From: Bacillota bacterium
GTDB taxonomy: Bacteria > Armatimonadota > HRBIN16
Assembly: GCA_023511455.1 (NCBI GenBank)
Contig: JAIMBJ010000005.1
Span: 1-64,000 of the forward strand
DNA length: 64,000 bases
Direction of reading: 5' to 3'
Positions 33,223-42,319 of this stretch are shown here, piece by piece. The translations under genes were made by a program, and so were the position numbers. The stretch's first letter is position 1. The number at the start of each line of letters is the position of its first letter. A model generated the notes under the pieces. That model saw only the letters and a program-made list of their open reading frames with translations, had not been told where the DNA came from and did no database searches.

Positions 33223-33366
33223 CTACTTGTTGCTACCAATCTTGTAAATCTTGGTTCCGCAGGTCACACAAGTGCCAACGGTCGCGGGGCGTCCGTTCTT
33301 CAGCGTGATAGCGGTCGGATTCTTCATCTCCTTTTTCGCTTTGCACTTCACGCAATAGCCCTCCAT
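33223..33366 (-). CDS. 47-residue zinc-ribbon protein (DUF5679-like)
   Basis: Reading the minus strand from the ATG at 33366, with GGGAGGGG upstream, gives MEGYCVKCKAKKEMKNPTAI and then a C-terminal TCVTCGTKIYKIG. Two CxxC pairs make a compact zinc ribbon. It matches the DUF5679 family of tiny proteins found across Actinobacteria, Chloroflexi and relatives, often next to tRNA genes; function unknown. It ends 88 bases before tRNA-Ala on the same strand. Confidence 0.88.
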   Translation of the reverse strand: MEGYCVKCKAKKEMKNPTAITLKNGRPATVGTCVTCGTKIYKIGSNK

Positions 33367-33504
33367 ATCAGATACCCCTCCCATTGCAAGATTTATACAC
33401 AGCTTTCGCGGGTCAACGCACCGATTCCTACCTCGCCTTATGCTTTCTTATCAGGAGTTACGCAGTTGAAAGGCTGCTGGAGAGTTTGTAACCTGAAGAG
33501 ACAA

Positions 33505-33600
33505 CTTCTGTCATTCTGAGCGAAGCGAAGAATCCCTTTTGTGGCTCTGAGATGCTTCGCTTGCACTCAGCATGACAGAAAATTGTCTCTGCCGTCGTTG
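33505..33600. repeat. Dispersed hairpin repeat (gtcattctgagcgaagcg family)
   Basis: agacaacttctgtcattctg (from about 33508) pairs with agcatgacagaaaattgtct ending near 33590. gcgaagcgaagaatccc and gagatgcttcgct lie between. It is the same family as the copies at 70-230. Otherwise 33367-33739 holds no gene I can support. Confidence 0.6.
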
Positions 33601-33739
33601 AAAAATGCATGAACCGTCAGGTGTCCATCGCAAGTGCGTAAGTCCTGCTTATATCCAGAGCGAAACTTCCTTTCTGCAGCAGGTGAGAGTTTCCCCGAGC
33701 GAGAATCTGACCAAGTAGCTGCTGCGAAGAGGCGACCCC

Positions 33740-36460
33740 ATGTCTGATTGGAAGCGAGAAGGTACCCTGGTGCTCATGGCAGGAACGGTTAACCTGCTGG
33801 CAGGACTATGTGCGTGGATGGGTATCCTGTCAACGCGAACCCTTTCGGGTAGCCAGCATCTGATAGTGCTTCTGGGCGTAGCCCTCGCAGCAGCGTTACC
33901 CCTGTTTGTGCACCGGCTCATGCGCCAGCGCACCTCGCCCGGAGACCCCGTTATCCTGCCCATCACGTTCCTGCTTGGCGGAGTTGGCCTGGCAAACCTG
34001 CTGGGCACTGTGGGCAGCGACGATATCGCCCTTGTCACGAAGCACTGTCTGGGGCTGTTCGCAGGTGGCGTGATCGTAGTGCTGCTCGCAGGCATGAATC
34101 ATACTCAGAGAAAGACCCTGCTGGAGTATCGCTACCTGTGGGCGTTGCTGGCGCTGTTGCTGGGGGTGCTTCTGCTGATTTTCGGCAGGGGTCCGGGAGG
34201 GGCGCGCCTGCAGCTGTTCGGTTTTTTGCCGGTGGAAGCCATGAAACTCTTGCTGGTGCTGTTTGCTGCAGGATACGCCGCACGACGTTTTGGCACGCTG
34301 TCGCCTCCGCGCACCGGTATCCACTGGTGGCAGTTGCGCTGGCAGGAGCTGCTCCCGTTGCTGGTGATGTTCGCCTTCATGCTGGGCATTTTTGTGCTGG
34401 CACGCGATTTCGGTCCTGCCCTGACGCTGTACCTGACCTTGCTGGTGATGCTCTATCTGGTCACGGGAAGGGCGGTGCTGCTGATACCGGCAGTCCTCCT
34501 GATGTTAACAGGCATCCTTCTGGTGGAGGCGCTGGGAATTGGTGTATTGCCTACTCGTGTAGCGATGTGGCTGTCACCCTGGCAGATTACCGAAGACCAT
34601 GCGCGCCATCTGGCGCACAGCCTGTGGGCGCTATCCACCGGAGGTCTGTTCGGCAGCGGTATCGGGCTGGGTAAGCCGCAGAGCGTGCCCTTCGCCCGAT
34701 CCGACTCGGTGTTCAGCATGTGGGGGGAACATCTGGGGTTGGTCGGAACCCTGTCTCTGCTTTGCCTGTACGCCCTGTGGCTCGGGCGATTCATACGCAT
34801 TGCGCAGCGTTCTGCTACCAGTGAAGACTGCCTGCTGGCGGCGGGCATTGCCGTGCTTCAGGGCACTCAGATAGTGCTAATCTGCGCAGGCATTACGGGT
34901 CTGTTGCCGATGACCGGCATGTCGCTTCCCTTCGTGGCTCAGGGCAACTCCGCTCTGCTGGCAAACAGCGCGATGGTGGGTTTGCTCTACAGCATCACCG
35001 CGCACCCATCGCCACAACCTGCTCCCTCCAGCACCGGAAGATATCGTTTCCGCCTGCGCGTGCTGGCATGGGCGTTCACGCTGATTATCCTAGGCCTGAT
35101 TGGCGCGCGCAGTTTCTGGATCCAGGGCATCCAGGCGGACGACATAGCGACACGTCCTCTGATGGTGCGACTGCCCAAAAGCGAACCTCACCGGGTGACC
35201 AACCCCCGACTGACCGCCATTGCCCAGCGCATCCCGAGAGGGCGGATTCTGGACTCCACCGGAGCGGTGCTGGCGGAAACACGGGATGGACGTCGGGTAT
35301 ACCCCTGCGGCGAAGCATGTGCGCAGCTGGTAGGCTGGCTGGATGCCCGCTTTGGAGGTCCATCGGGTGCTGAGGCGCGTTACAACCGACGCCTGCGGGG
35401 ATACGACAGCACGCGCGACCTGTTGCGCCTCTACCGAAGGAAAGACCTGCCCTTCTTCCGCCTGCCGGAGGGACAGGATGTGACTTTGACCATCTCGCGG
35501 GGGGCGCAACAGCGTGCCCTGCGCGCCATTCGGCAGGCTTACCCGAACGGCAATGCGACATTCGTGCTGATAGAGCCTGATTCGGGGCATGTGCTAGTAG
35601 CAGCGGGCACACCAACCTTTGACCCCAACCAGCTGAACCCCACTTTGTGGCAACAGCTGCGAACGCGCAAAGACGCCCCGCTGGTGTTCCGACCGGTGGA
35701 TGGTCTCTACCCACCCGGCTCGGTGTTCAAGGTAGTCACTGCGGCAGCTGCGCTGGAGAAGGGAGTGCCCCTGCGCCACCGATGTCGCCATATCGAGCGC
35801 AACGTGCGCTGGAAGGTGGGCGATAAGACCTTCGTGAAGTCTCGCCTGAGTGACCATCCAACGATGCGGGCGCACGGTACGCTGGGCTTAAGGGATGCCC
35901 TCCGGCTGTCCTGCAACCTCTACTTCGGGCACTTAGCCATCGCCCTGCAACCCGCAACGCTTTATGAGACCGCCACTGCGGTGGGCTTTCAACGTGTCCC
36001 CAAACCCGATGAAATGGCGGCGGAACTGCCCGATTGTGGCTTCGGACAGGGCAAGATACTGGCATCGCCTCTGGAGGTGGCGAACCTGATGGCGACTATA
36101 GCCCGAGACGGCACCTGGCGCAGGGCTGTTTTCGCCCCAGGAAACAACCCGTCCAGACCGGTTCTGAGTGATGCCACCGCCGAGGCTCTTCGGCAGATGC
36201 TGGGCGAGGTGGTGCAAACGGGTACGGCATACGGTATCTTCACCGGAACCGGCTGGGAAGTGTACGGCAAAACAGGCACTGCTGAAACCAGCGAGGGTAA
36301 ACGCAAACCGCACGGTTGGTTTGCCGGCGTGGTGCAAAACGACAACCTGCCCCCGCTGGCGTTTGCGCTCATATTGGAACACGGCGGTAGTGGGCGCGAA
36401 GCTGCCCGCGCCAGCCGAAAAATCCTGCAACAGGTGCTTCCCGTGCTACAGCAGCGATAA
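33740..36460 (+). CDS. SEDS glycosyltransferase fused to class B penicillin-binding protein
   Basis: 906 residues in one uninterrupted frame. Residues 1-430 form an FtsW/RodA/SpoVE-type SEDS membrane domain of about 10 helices. ARDFGPAL, LSTGGLFGSGIGLG and the conserved Asp of the external loop (D322, ARSDSVFSMWGEHLG) match the polymerase site. Residues 450-906 are a class B PBP transpeptidase: RGRILDSTGAVLAET, SxxK in PPGSVFK (S661, K664), SxN as SCN (724-726) and KTGT (from K844). SEDS proteins polymerise glycan strands and class B PBPs crosslink them; normally they are two interacting proteins. Here the peptidoglycan polymerase and crosslinker are covalently joined. The gene stands alone, with a weak ribosome binding site. 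Confidence 0.93.
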   Translation: MSDWKREGTLVLMAGTVNLLAGLCAWMGILSTRTLSGSQHLIVLLGVALAAALPLFVHRLMRQRTSPGDPVILPITFLLGGVGLANLLGTVGSDDIALVTKHCLGLFAGGVIVVLLAGMNHTQRKTLLEYRYLWALLALLLGVLLLIFGRGPGGARLQLFGFLPVEAMKLLLVLFAAGYAARRFGTLSPPRTGIHWWQLRWQELLPLLVMFAFMLGIFVLARDFGPALTLYLTLLVMLYLVTGRAVLLIPAVLLMLTGILLVEALGIGVLPTRVAMWLSPWQITEDHARHLAHSLWALSTGGLFGSGIGLGKPQSVPFARSDSVFSMWGEHLGLVGTLSLLCLYALWLGRFIRIAQRSATSEDCLLAAGIAVLQGTQIVLICAGITGLLPMTGMSLPFVAQGNSALLANSAMVGLLYSITAHPSPQPAPSSTGRYRFRLRVLAWAFTLIILGLIGARSFWIQGIQADDIATRPLMVRLPKSEPHRVTNPRLTAIAQRIPRGRILDSTGAVLAETRDGRRVYPCGEACAQLVGWLDARFGGPSGAEARYNRRLRGYDSTRDLLRLYRRKDLPFFRLPEGQDVTLTISRGAQQRALRAIRQAYPNGNATFVLIEPDSGHVLVAAGTPTFDPNQLNPTLWQQLRTRKDAPLVFRPVDGLYPPGSVFKVVTAAAALEKGVPLRHRCRHIERNVRWKVGDKTFVKSRLSDHPTMRAHGTLGLRDALRLSCNLYFGHLAIALQPATLYETATAVGFQRVPKPDEMAAELPDCGFGQGKILASPLEVANLMATIARDGTWRRAVFAPGNNPSRPVLSDATAEALRQMLGEVVQTGTAYGIFTGTGWEVYGKTGTAETSEGKRKPHGWFAGVVQNDNLPPLAFALILEHGGSGREAARASRKILQQVLPVLQQR

Positions 36461-36503
36461 GAACGATGCGCCTTTGCGAATCTGCTTCTGGACAGTCTGC
36501 GTT

Positions 36504-37598
36504 TCACCCACCAATCGGATACCTTCCGTATTCGTGACAGGCCTCGTAGAATGCCAGCACGTTCTCCAGTGGGGTGGCGGGGTTGACTTCGCTGGAGGAA
36601 CCGATAAAGAAGCCGCCTCCGGGCGCAGCCACTTGCATGGCACGCTTGACCTCGCGCCGAATGTCATCGGGTGTTCCCAGAGGGAGCAGCTGCGAGCAGT
36701 CAATACCGCCCACCAGTATCAATCGGTCTCCATAGCGCTTCTTCAGCGGCTCCAGTTCCATGCCGGCAATCGGCTCCAGCGGGTTCAAGCCGTCGATACC
36801 CGCGTCCAGCAGGTCGTCCATGATTTGCCACAGGTTGCCGTCGCTGTGGAAGATGACCTTGATGCCCGCCTCGTGCAAAGGTTCGATACAACGCCTGAGC
36901 ATCCGGATAAACGTGCGTCGGAGGAAAGCGGGCGAGAACAGCAAGCCGTTCTTGTAGGCGATGTCATCGCCGATGAAATGCAGGGGGCACAGTTGCTCTT
37001 CCGCCGCCACTTTGGCGAAACGGTAGGCGTTCTCACCTTCCAGCTCCAGCAGCGCGTCCACTTCCTTCGGGGCGTCGTAAATCGCATAGGCGAAGCGTTG
37101 CTGCCCCATCAGCCCATAGGCCGCGTGAAAGCCACATCCAGTGGGCGTAATGAACATGGTGTAGGGCGCAAACCGCTCCTGCTCGCGGCGTATCCAGGGC
37201 ACCCATTGCGCGCGTAGCCAGTCCCATGACACCGGCTCCGCCTTGCGCAGATGTTCCCGCAGGTCGTCAATGCTTTCAATCTCGTAATGCACTTTCCACG
37301 CGGTCTGTCCGGATACCAGATGCTGTCCTCTGCCTTCGCCCAGCACGGTGCCGTCCTCGGTTTGATCGAATGAGCGTCCGTAGCCGCGACAGAGGTCGAT
37401 GCCCAAACCGTGATAGACACGCACCATGGTGGTGGGATAGTCGTCGCCCGGTTGCTGGAAATACTGCACTACCGCCGGGTTGTCGATATAGTCCCAGATC
37501 GGCACGCGGTCGCCTTCGCGGAAGTTCATGGAGGCTTCGATGCGCGCCCAAACCGCCTCGTCGATCTCGCCCCCGTATCCTGCGGATGGACGCACCAT
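36504..37598 (-). CDS. Uroporphyrinogen decarboxylase family (URO-D-like) protein
   Basis: 364 residues. It fits the URO-D/MtaA-type barrel superfamily with FHSDGNLWQIMDDLLDAGID and IGSSSEVNPATPLENV (the C-terminal conserved segment of methyltransferase-type members). The N-terminal PIDRxPFG-type motif of true HemE is absent (DRVPIWDY instead), so heme synthesis is unlikely. Members of this branch include corrinoid-linked methyltransferases and many uncharacterised proteins. GGAGGAG lies six bases before the ATG. It lies 14 bases downstream of the STAS-USP gene, so the two are likely co-transcribed. Confidence 0.82.
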   Translation of the reverse strand: MVRPSAGYGGEIDEAVWARIEASMNFREGDRVPIWDYIDNPAVVQYFQQPGDDYPTTMVRVYHGLGIDLCRGYGRSFDQTEDGTVLGEGRGQHLVSGQTAWKVHYEIESIDDLREHLRKAEPVSWDWLRAQWVPWIRREQERFAPYTMFITPTGCGFHAAYGLMGQQRFAYAIYDAPKEVDALLELEGENAYRFAKVAAEEQLCPLHFIGDDIAYKNGLLFSPAFLRRTFIRMLRRCIEPLHEAGIKVIFHSDGNLWQIMDDLLDAGIDGLNPLEPIAGMELEPLKKRYGDRLILVGGIDCSQLLPLGTPDDIRREVKRAMQVAAPGGGFFIGSSSEVNPATPLENVLAFYEACHEYGRYPIGG

Positions 37599-37612
37599 GT
37601 AACTCCTCCTGT

Positions 37613-38398
37613 CTATACTGCCTGCCCTGCGGTTGCCGGCGCACGTACCACCATCACCTCACAGGGGGCTTTCTGCAGTACCGTGGTCAGAAAGCCGTTT
37701 GCCGCCGCCAGGTCGCCCGGCGTGATGCCTAAAATCAGCTGGCTGGCTCTCTCCTGCTCGGCTACGGTGACGATACCTCGCGCCAGGTCGCGGCAGCGCT
37801 CCACGCGCTTTTCCACCTTCACCCGGGCGCGGCGCGCCATCTCTTCCAGTTCGGTCAGGGTGCGCTGGGCGCGCTCCTCCTGCTCGGGCATGGGAGTGGC
37901 AAGAGCCAGTTTCTGAGGCACCAGCAGGATGTACACGATGTGAAGCACCGCGTGCTGATCTTTGGTCATGTGCAGGGCGTGTTGAGCGGCATACGGCGCG
38001 TTCATCCCCTCCCACACGGGCAGCAGCACAATCTTCTCGGAGGGAGCTTCTGAGGTTTCATACGTGCTGGGCAGACCCAGGGAAGCCCGCGCCTGCGCCA
38101 TTGTACAGGCAACGGGCAGTTGCGAACGCACCCCCGGTACGCGGCGGAGCACCTCCATCACGTGGTCCGGAATATCGCACAGCACGATGCGCGCACCGTG
38201 CCTCTGGATATACGATTGAGCATCGGCGAAGGTCTCCGCGCCCTCTTCCGTGCACTCGGTAATGCCCGCGCAGTTGATGATGATGCCAGACGGGTTGCGT
38301 TTCAGTAACAGGTTTGCCGCCGCCTTGATCGTCTGCCAGTGGTTTTTGGTCAGCGCACCGAGCAGGTTGACCGTATCATTGCGTGCTTCTACAATCAT
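37613..38398 (-). CDS. STAS domain fused to universal stress protein domain
   Basis: 261 residues. Residues 1-105 match a STAS/anti-anti-sigma-like fold (GIIINCAGITECTEEGAETF, then ARIVLCDIPDHVMEVLRRV). The usual phosphorylatable Ser is not in its standard place; Cys/Thr residues occupy the loop. Residues 118-255 are a UspA-type fold (KIVLLPVWEGMNAPYAAQHA, ending SQLILGITPGDLAAANGFLT). The ATP-binding GxxG-S/T motif of ATP-binding Usps appears modified. The pairing could join partner-switch signalling to a stress sensor, which is inference. It is followed by the URO-D-like gene. Confidence 0.7.
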   Translation of the reverse strand: MIVEARNDTVNLLGALTKNHWQTIKAAANLLLKRNPSGIIINCAGITECTEEGAETFADAQSYIQRHGARIVLCDIPDHVMEVLRRVPGVRSQLPVACTMAQARASLGLPSTYETSEAPSEKIVLLPVWEGMNAPYAAQHALHMTKDQHAVLHIVYILLVPQKLALATPMPEQEERAQRTLTELEEMARRARVKVEKRVERCRDLARGIVTVAEQERASQLILGITPGDLAAANGFLTTVLQKAPCEVMVVRAPATAGQAV

Positions 38399-38485
38399 GC
38401 CTCATCGCCTCTGCAAAACGTTCTACTCTTCCATTTATTATACGCCATTTGTGATAAGAAATATTTAAAAGTTGCGTTGCCGTCA

Positions 38486-39022
38486 TCACTTCCAGAATCC
38501 TGAAAAATCCACCTCTATCTGGCATTCTTCCAGGTCAAAACGCCATTTCTGGTCATGTAACACGGCTACCTTCTGATACTCGCCACGCTCCAACTCAAGT
38601 ACTTCCGCCTGTTGCACCTGCGGTTCCACCAGAACATAGTATTTGACGCCCTGCGAGGCGTAAAGTTCCGCCTTCAACAGGCGGTCTTTTTGCTCGGTGG
38701 AGGGAGAAAGTACTTCGAACACCAGCACCGGAGGCTTATCGAGGTACGACGGATTGGTCACCTCCCCGCAGACCACCATATTGTCAGTTTGCACCACGGT
38801 GTCTTCGGCGATTTTCCAGTCCACGGGTAGCACGGTGCGGCATCGGGTACAGCCTTCCAGAGCGCGTTCCAGCTCATACGCGATACGTTGGGACACCCGC
38901 TGATGCTGGAAGGAGGGCTGGGGGCTCATGGCAAACGGTATGCCCTGAATGAGCTCCCACCGCCCTTCCCAGTGTTTGTAGTCCTCGTAGGTGTAGTGAG
39001 GCAGATACTTTGGGATTCCCAT
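38486..39022 (-). CDS. Uma2-family (DUF820) putative endonuclease
   Basis: 178 residues with the PD-(D/E)xK-like fold of the Uma2 family: YEDYKHWEGRWELIQGIPFA at the N-terminus, VLVFEVLSPSTEQKDRLLKA as the central catalytic strand with EVLSPST, and GVKYYVLVEPQ. These proteins are abundant in cyanobacteria, Chloroflexi and Armatimonadota and their real substrate is unknown. The gene stands 9 bases downstream of the BMP lipoprotein gene on the same strand. Confidence 0.9.
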   Translation of the reverse strand: MGIPKYLPHYTYEDYKHWEGRWELIQGIPFAMSPQPSFQHQRVSQRIAYELERALEGCTRCRTVLPVDWKIAEDTVVQTDNMVVCGEVTNPSYLDKPPVLVFEVLSPSTEQKDRLLKAELYASQGVKYYVLVEPQVQQAEVLELERGEYQKVAVLHDQKWRFDLEECQIEVDFSGFWK

Positions 39023-39031
39023 TGCCCCCTC

Positions 39032-40084
39032 CTACGGCAGGGCGGGAGGCTGGAATGCCTTCAATTCCTCCTCGCTTTGAGGCACTTTCAGTTTGCCTTC
39101 CGCTATCATCTGGCGCAGGATTTCTATTTTGTCCAGCACCTGCTGGGGCACAAGGTGCTTCGTGTATTGCATGGGGCTGAGACCGACACCGTTCTCCTTG
39201 ATGCCTAAGTCGCGTGTGCCCGGCTGGAAAGTGCCCTCCTGCACAGACTTGCACACCTCGAAAACGGCGTTGTCCACGCTCTTGATCATGCTGGTCAGCA
39301 CGAAGCCGGGCGCGATGTAGTCCTGGTCGGAATCCACGCCAATGGCGAAATGTCCTTTGCCCCGCGCTTTGGCGGCTTCGATGACCCCCAGTCCGCACTG
39401 CCCGGAGGCATGGTACACGATGTCCGCTCCCCGCTCGAACTGCGACAGGGCGAGCTCTTTACCTTTGGCGCTGTCTGTCCAGTTGCCCGTGTATCCGACA
39501 AGCACCTTCGCCTTCGGATTGGTGGTCATCACTCCCGCACGGTAACCCGCCTCGAACTTCTTAATCAGCGGTATCTCCATGCCTCCCACAAAGCCCACCA
39601 CGTCGGTTTTGGTCATGGCACCTGCCAGCGCACCCACGAGGAAAGACCCCTCATGTTCGCGGAACTTCAGCGACACGCAGTTGGGCAAATCGGGGGCGTT
39701 GCCGTCCACGATGGCGAAAACGACGTTCGGAAATTGCGGAGCGACCTTCTTCAGTGCGTCTTCCATCGCGAAGCCGACCGCAATCACCACATCGTACTTC
39801 TGCTGTGCCAGCAAGCGCAGGTTTTGCTCATAGTCGGGCAGTTTGGCGGATTCCAGAAAACGCACTTCGGCACCCAGATCCTTCTGCGCCCGCTGTAAAC
39901 CACGCCACGCCGATTCGTTGAACGAACGGTCTCCGATACCGGCGATGTCGGTGACCATCGCCGCGCGCAACTTTTTCTTCTCCCCCACCGGAGCCTCACC
40001 CGACGTGGGCGCGGATGGCTTCTTTGCGCACGCGCTGAACAGCACGAGCGCACTGAACACAAGCAATAGATGCATACGTCTCAC
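39032..40084 (-). CDS. BMP-family substrate-binding lipoprotein
   Basis: 350 residues from a GTG at 40084 (GAGG upstream); an ATG at 40075 is the alternative. The signal MRRMHLLLVFSALVLFSAC ends in a lipobox (LFSAC), so it should be a lipid-anchored binding protein. The BMP/Med fold is clear: AAMVTDIAGIGDRSFNESAW, then VVFAIVDGN, FLVGALAGAMTKT and VGFVGGMEIPLIKKF. Relatives bind purine nucleosides or riboflavin and feed ABC importers. The permease and ATPase genes are not nearby, so the transporter is incomplete here. Confidence 0.88.
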   Translation of the reverse strand: MRRMHLLLVFSALVLFSACAKKPSAPTSGEAPVGEKKKLRAAMVTDIAGIGDRSFNESAWRGLQRAQKDLGAEVRFLESAKLPDYEQNLRLLAQQKYDVVIAVGFAMEDALKKVAPQFPNVVFAIVDGNAPDLPNCVSLKFREHEGSFLVGALAGAMTKTDVVGFVGGMEIPLIKKFEAGYRAGVMTTNPKAKVLVGYTGNWTDSAKGKELALSQFERGADIVYHASGQCGLGVIEAAKARGKGHFAIGVDSDQDYIAPGFVLTSMIKSVDNAVFEVCKSVQEGTFQPGTRDLGIKENGVGLSPMQYTKHLVPQQVLDKIEILRQMIAEGKLKVPQSEEELKAFQPPALP

Positions 40085-40145
40085 GGCACACCTCACATCT
40101 GTCCGTCTGTTCTGAAAGACGTCGCAGCGTATTTTGGTCAGCCCA

Positions 40146-40171
40146 TGTAGCCGCACCCTATAGGGTGCGTT
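40146..40171. repeat. Perfect 18-base palindrome, hairpin element
   Basis: CGCACCCTATAGGGTGCG (40152-40169) is a perfect palindrome flanked by tgtagc and tt, exactly as in the hairpin at 3713-3738, though the stem sequence differs. It lies upstream of the BMP lipoprotein gene. Confidence 0.5.
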
Positions 40172-40245
40172 AACTACAATGTGTGTTGAACCTTGCGCAG
40201 GCTGAAGCCGGCAGCCACAAAGTTCAAACGGAAGTCAGCAGTTTA

Positions 40246-40740
40246 CTATTCCTCGTCGGACTCTTCTTCCGGTCGGTCTTCTTTGCCTTCTGGTGTCTGA
40301 TACAGAGGTTTCGTTCGCGCGATGAGGCGCTGTTGTACCTCTTTGCCTTTGGCGAGGCTGGTCACCGGCAGGTAGCTCACGTAGCGAGCATCGGGAATGT
40401 CCTGGTTTCGCCAGTGTTCCAGCAACCGCTGTTGCAGGTTCTGCGGTTCAAACCCGACGTACAGCACCTGATACTGCGCATCGCGGAAACGATAAACCGC
40501 CGCGCAGGCAGGTGCGCGTCGCGCGTTCGCCTCGTTCCACTCGATCACCCCAGAGCTCCAGCGGGGGTCGCGTTGCAGCTCGTGGCTGATCCACCGGCGG
40601 AACATCCCCTTGAGCGATGCCCCTGACAGCGCAGCGATATATTCCGCGCGATCCATCACATCGGGTGGCAGACGCAATCCCACCACCAGTGCGCGGCGTA
40701 CCGGAGTTTGCTTGCCTTCCTCTCCTTCCATATCACTCAC
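40246..40740 (-). CDS. Predicted RHH plus GIY-YIG nuclease-like protein
   Basis: 164 residues starting at a GTG overlapping the lpd stop by four bases (an ATG three codons later is possible). The middle looks like a ribbon-helix-helix-type segment (about 20-55, LRLPPDVMDRAEYIAALSGA). Residues 75-150 resemble a GIY-YIG domain: VYRFRDAQYQVLYVGFEPQ, the Arg in LQQRLLEHW, and Glu in KGKEVQQRLIARTKPLYQT. The fused layout would suit a DNA-targeted nuclease. The similarity is weak, so call it predicted. It probably shares a transcript with lpd. Confidence 0.6.
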   Translation of the reverse strand: MSDMEGEEGKQTPVRRALVVGLRLPPDVMDRAEYIAALSGASLKGMFRRWISHELQRDPRWSSGVIEWNEANARRAPACAAVYRFRDAQYQVLYVGFEPQNLQQRLLEHWRNQDIPDARYVSYLPVTSLAKGKEVQQRLIARTKPLYQTPEGKEDRPEEESDEE

Positions 40741-42143
40741 TTGTGAATAGCCATCCTCTCGGTGTCTTCGTAAGCCTCCAGAAGGGCTTCGGTCAGGGTC
40801 GGATGGGCATGAATGGTGTGGGTCATCTCCTCAATGGTACTCTCCAGCTGGATGGCGGTTACCGGCTCGCCGATGAGGTCGGTAGCGTGGGGGCCCACGA
40901 TATGTATACCCAGAATCTCCCCATAGCGGGCTTCCGCTACCACCTTCACCAGACCTTCTCGTTCGCCCATCGCCATCGCCTTGCCCAGTCCGCGGAACGC
41001 ATATTTACCCACGCGCACGTCGTATCCCTGCTCACGAGCTCGCTGCTCGGTCAGCCCGACCGAAGCCACTTCCGGCACCGTGTACACGCAGCTGGGCACT
41101 GCGCGGTAGTTCATGCGTCGCTCCTGCCCCATTGCATTGCTTGCCGCCACAATGCCCTCCATCGACGCCACATGCGCCAGCTGGATACGCCCTGTCACGT
41201 CACCGATGGCGTAGATGTCCGGCACGTTGGTCTCCATCTTATCGTTTACGGCAATGCCTTTCTCGTGCGTCTTGATGTTCACCGTTTCCAGCCCCAGTCC
41301 GTCCAGCACTGCACGCCGTCCGACAGCAACCAGCACGACCTCGCACTCGATGACCTCCTCGCCCTTTTCGGTCTGCACCACCACCTGCTTGACGCCGTTT
41401 TTACTGTGCTTGACCTCGGTGACGCGCGAGTTCAACAGGAAGCGAATGCCCTGGCGCGTGAGGCTGCGCTGCAGCTCGGCGGCGATGTCGGCATCCTCGT
41501 GGGGCAGTATCTGGGGCATAATCTCCACCACCGTCACCTTGCTCCCAAGCCCGTTGTAGATGTAGCCGAACTCACAGCCGATTGCCCCTGCCCCGATAAT
41601 GACCATACGGGGTGGGACCTCTTTCGCCGACACCGCGTCGTCGCTGGTCCAGATGCCGTCGCCTTCCAATCCGGTTATTGGCAGGCGTACCGGCGCGGAA
41701 CCGGTGGCAATCACAATCGCACGGGTACGGATGGTTTCGGTGGAGCCGTCCGATTTCACTACCTCTACCGTGTGATGTCCTGCAATACGTCCGGTTCCCA
41801 CGATGTGGCGCACACCGTTCTTTTTGAAGAGGCTGGCGATGCCGTTGCGCAGGGTAGAAACCACCTTGTCTTTGTGTGCCATCAGCCCGCCGAAATCGAT
41901 ACTTACCTCACCGACCCGGATGCCAAACATCTCCGCGTGTTTCACCTGTTGGTAGCGTTCCACCCCGGCAATCATTGCCTTCGTGGGGATGCATCCCCAG
42001 TTCAGACAACACCCGCCCAGATACTCTTTCTCCACACAAACCACACGCCCCCCGAGCTGCGCGGCGCGAATGGCTCCCACGTATCCGCCTGGTCCTGCGC
42101 CGATAACGGTTACGTCCACATCAAACTGTTCGGAACGTAGCAT
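40737..42143 (-). CDS. lpd: Dihydrolipoyl dehydrogenase
   Basis: 468 residues from MLRSEQFDVDVTVIGAGPGG at 42143, with AGGAGGT ten bases upstream. An in-frame ATG at 42284 would add 47 residues not typical of the family. It is the FAD-linked E3 of 2-oxoacid dehydrogenase and glycine-cleavage complexes. The redox disulfide is in CCLNWGCIP, the NAD domain starts VIIGAGAIGCEFGYI, and the catalytic His-Glu is in HAHPTLTEALLEAYED. E1 and E2 genes are not adjacent. A tRNA-Leu gene lies about 175 bases upstream on the same strand. Confidence 0.95.
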   Translation of the reverse strand: MLRSEQFDVDVTVIGAGPGGYVGAIRAAQLGGRVVCVEKEYLGGCCLNWGCIPTKAMIAGVERYQQVKHAEMFGIRVGEVSIDFGGLMAHKDKVVSTLRNGIASLFKKNGVRHIVGTGRIAGHHTVEVVKSDGSTETIRTRAIVIATGSAPVRLPITGLEGDGIWTSDDAVSAKEVPPRMVIIGAGAIGCEFGYIYNGLGSKVTVVEIMPQILPHEDADIAAELQRSLTRQGIRFLLNSRVTEVKHSKNGVKQVVVQTEKGEEVIECEVVLVAVGRRAVLDGLGLETVNIKTHEKGIAVNDKMETNVPDIYAIGDVTGRIQLAHVASMEGIVAASNAMGQERRMNYRAVPSCVYTVPEVASVGLTEQRAREQGYDVRVGKYAFRGLGKAMAMGEREGLVKVVAEARYGEILGIHIVGPHATDLIGEPVTAIQLESTIEEMTHTIHAHPTLTEALLEAYEDTERMAIHK

Positions 42144-42319
42144 CTGCGGTTGTACCTCCTGCTGGGGAAGACATTGTTCCATCTGCGCGGCGCGCTCCAG
42201 TAACTGTTCCACCTCGACGAGAGGACTTGTTGTTTTCACGGGTGGTTCCATAATAACAGCATCTCGAGCTTCAGGTTGTGGCATGGCTCCTCCTCGCAAA
42301 CGTATTCGCCGGCACCACG

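Noticed and set aside
40617-42140. 507-codon plus-strand frame opposite lpd
   Set aside because: Antisense to a well-supported lpd with intact active-site motifs; the translation is His-rich nonsense.
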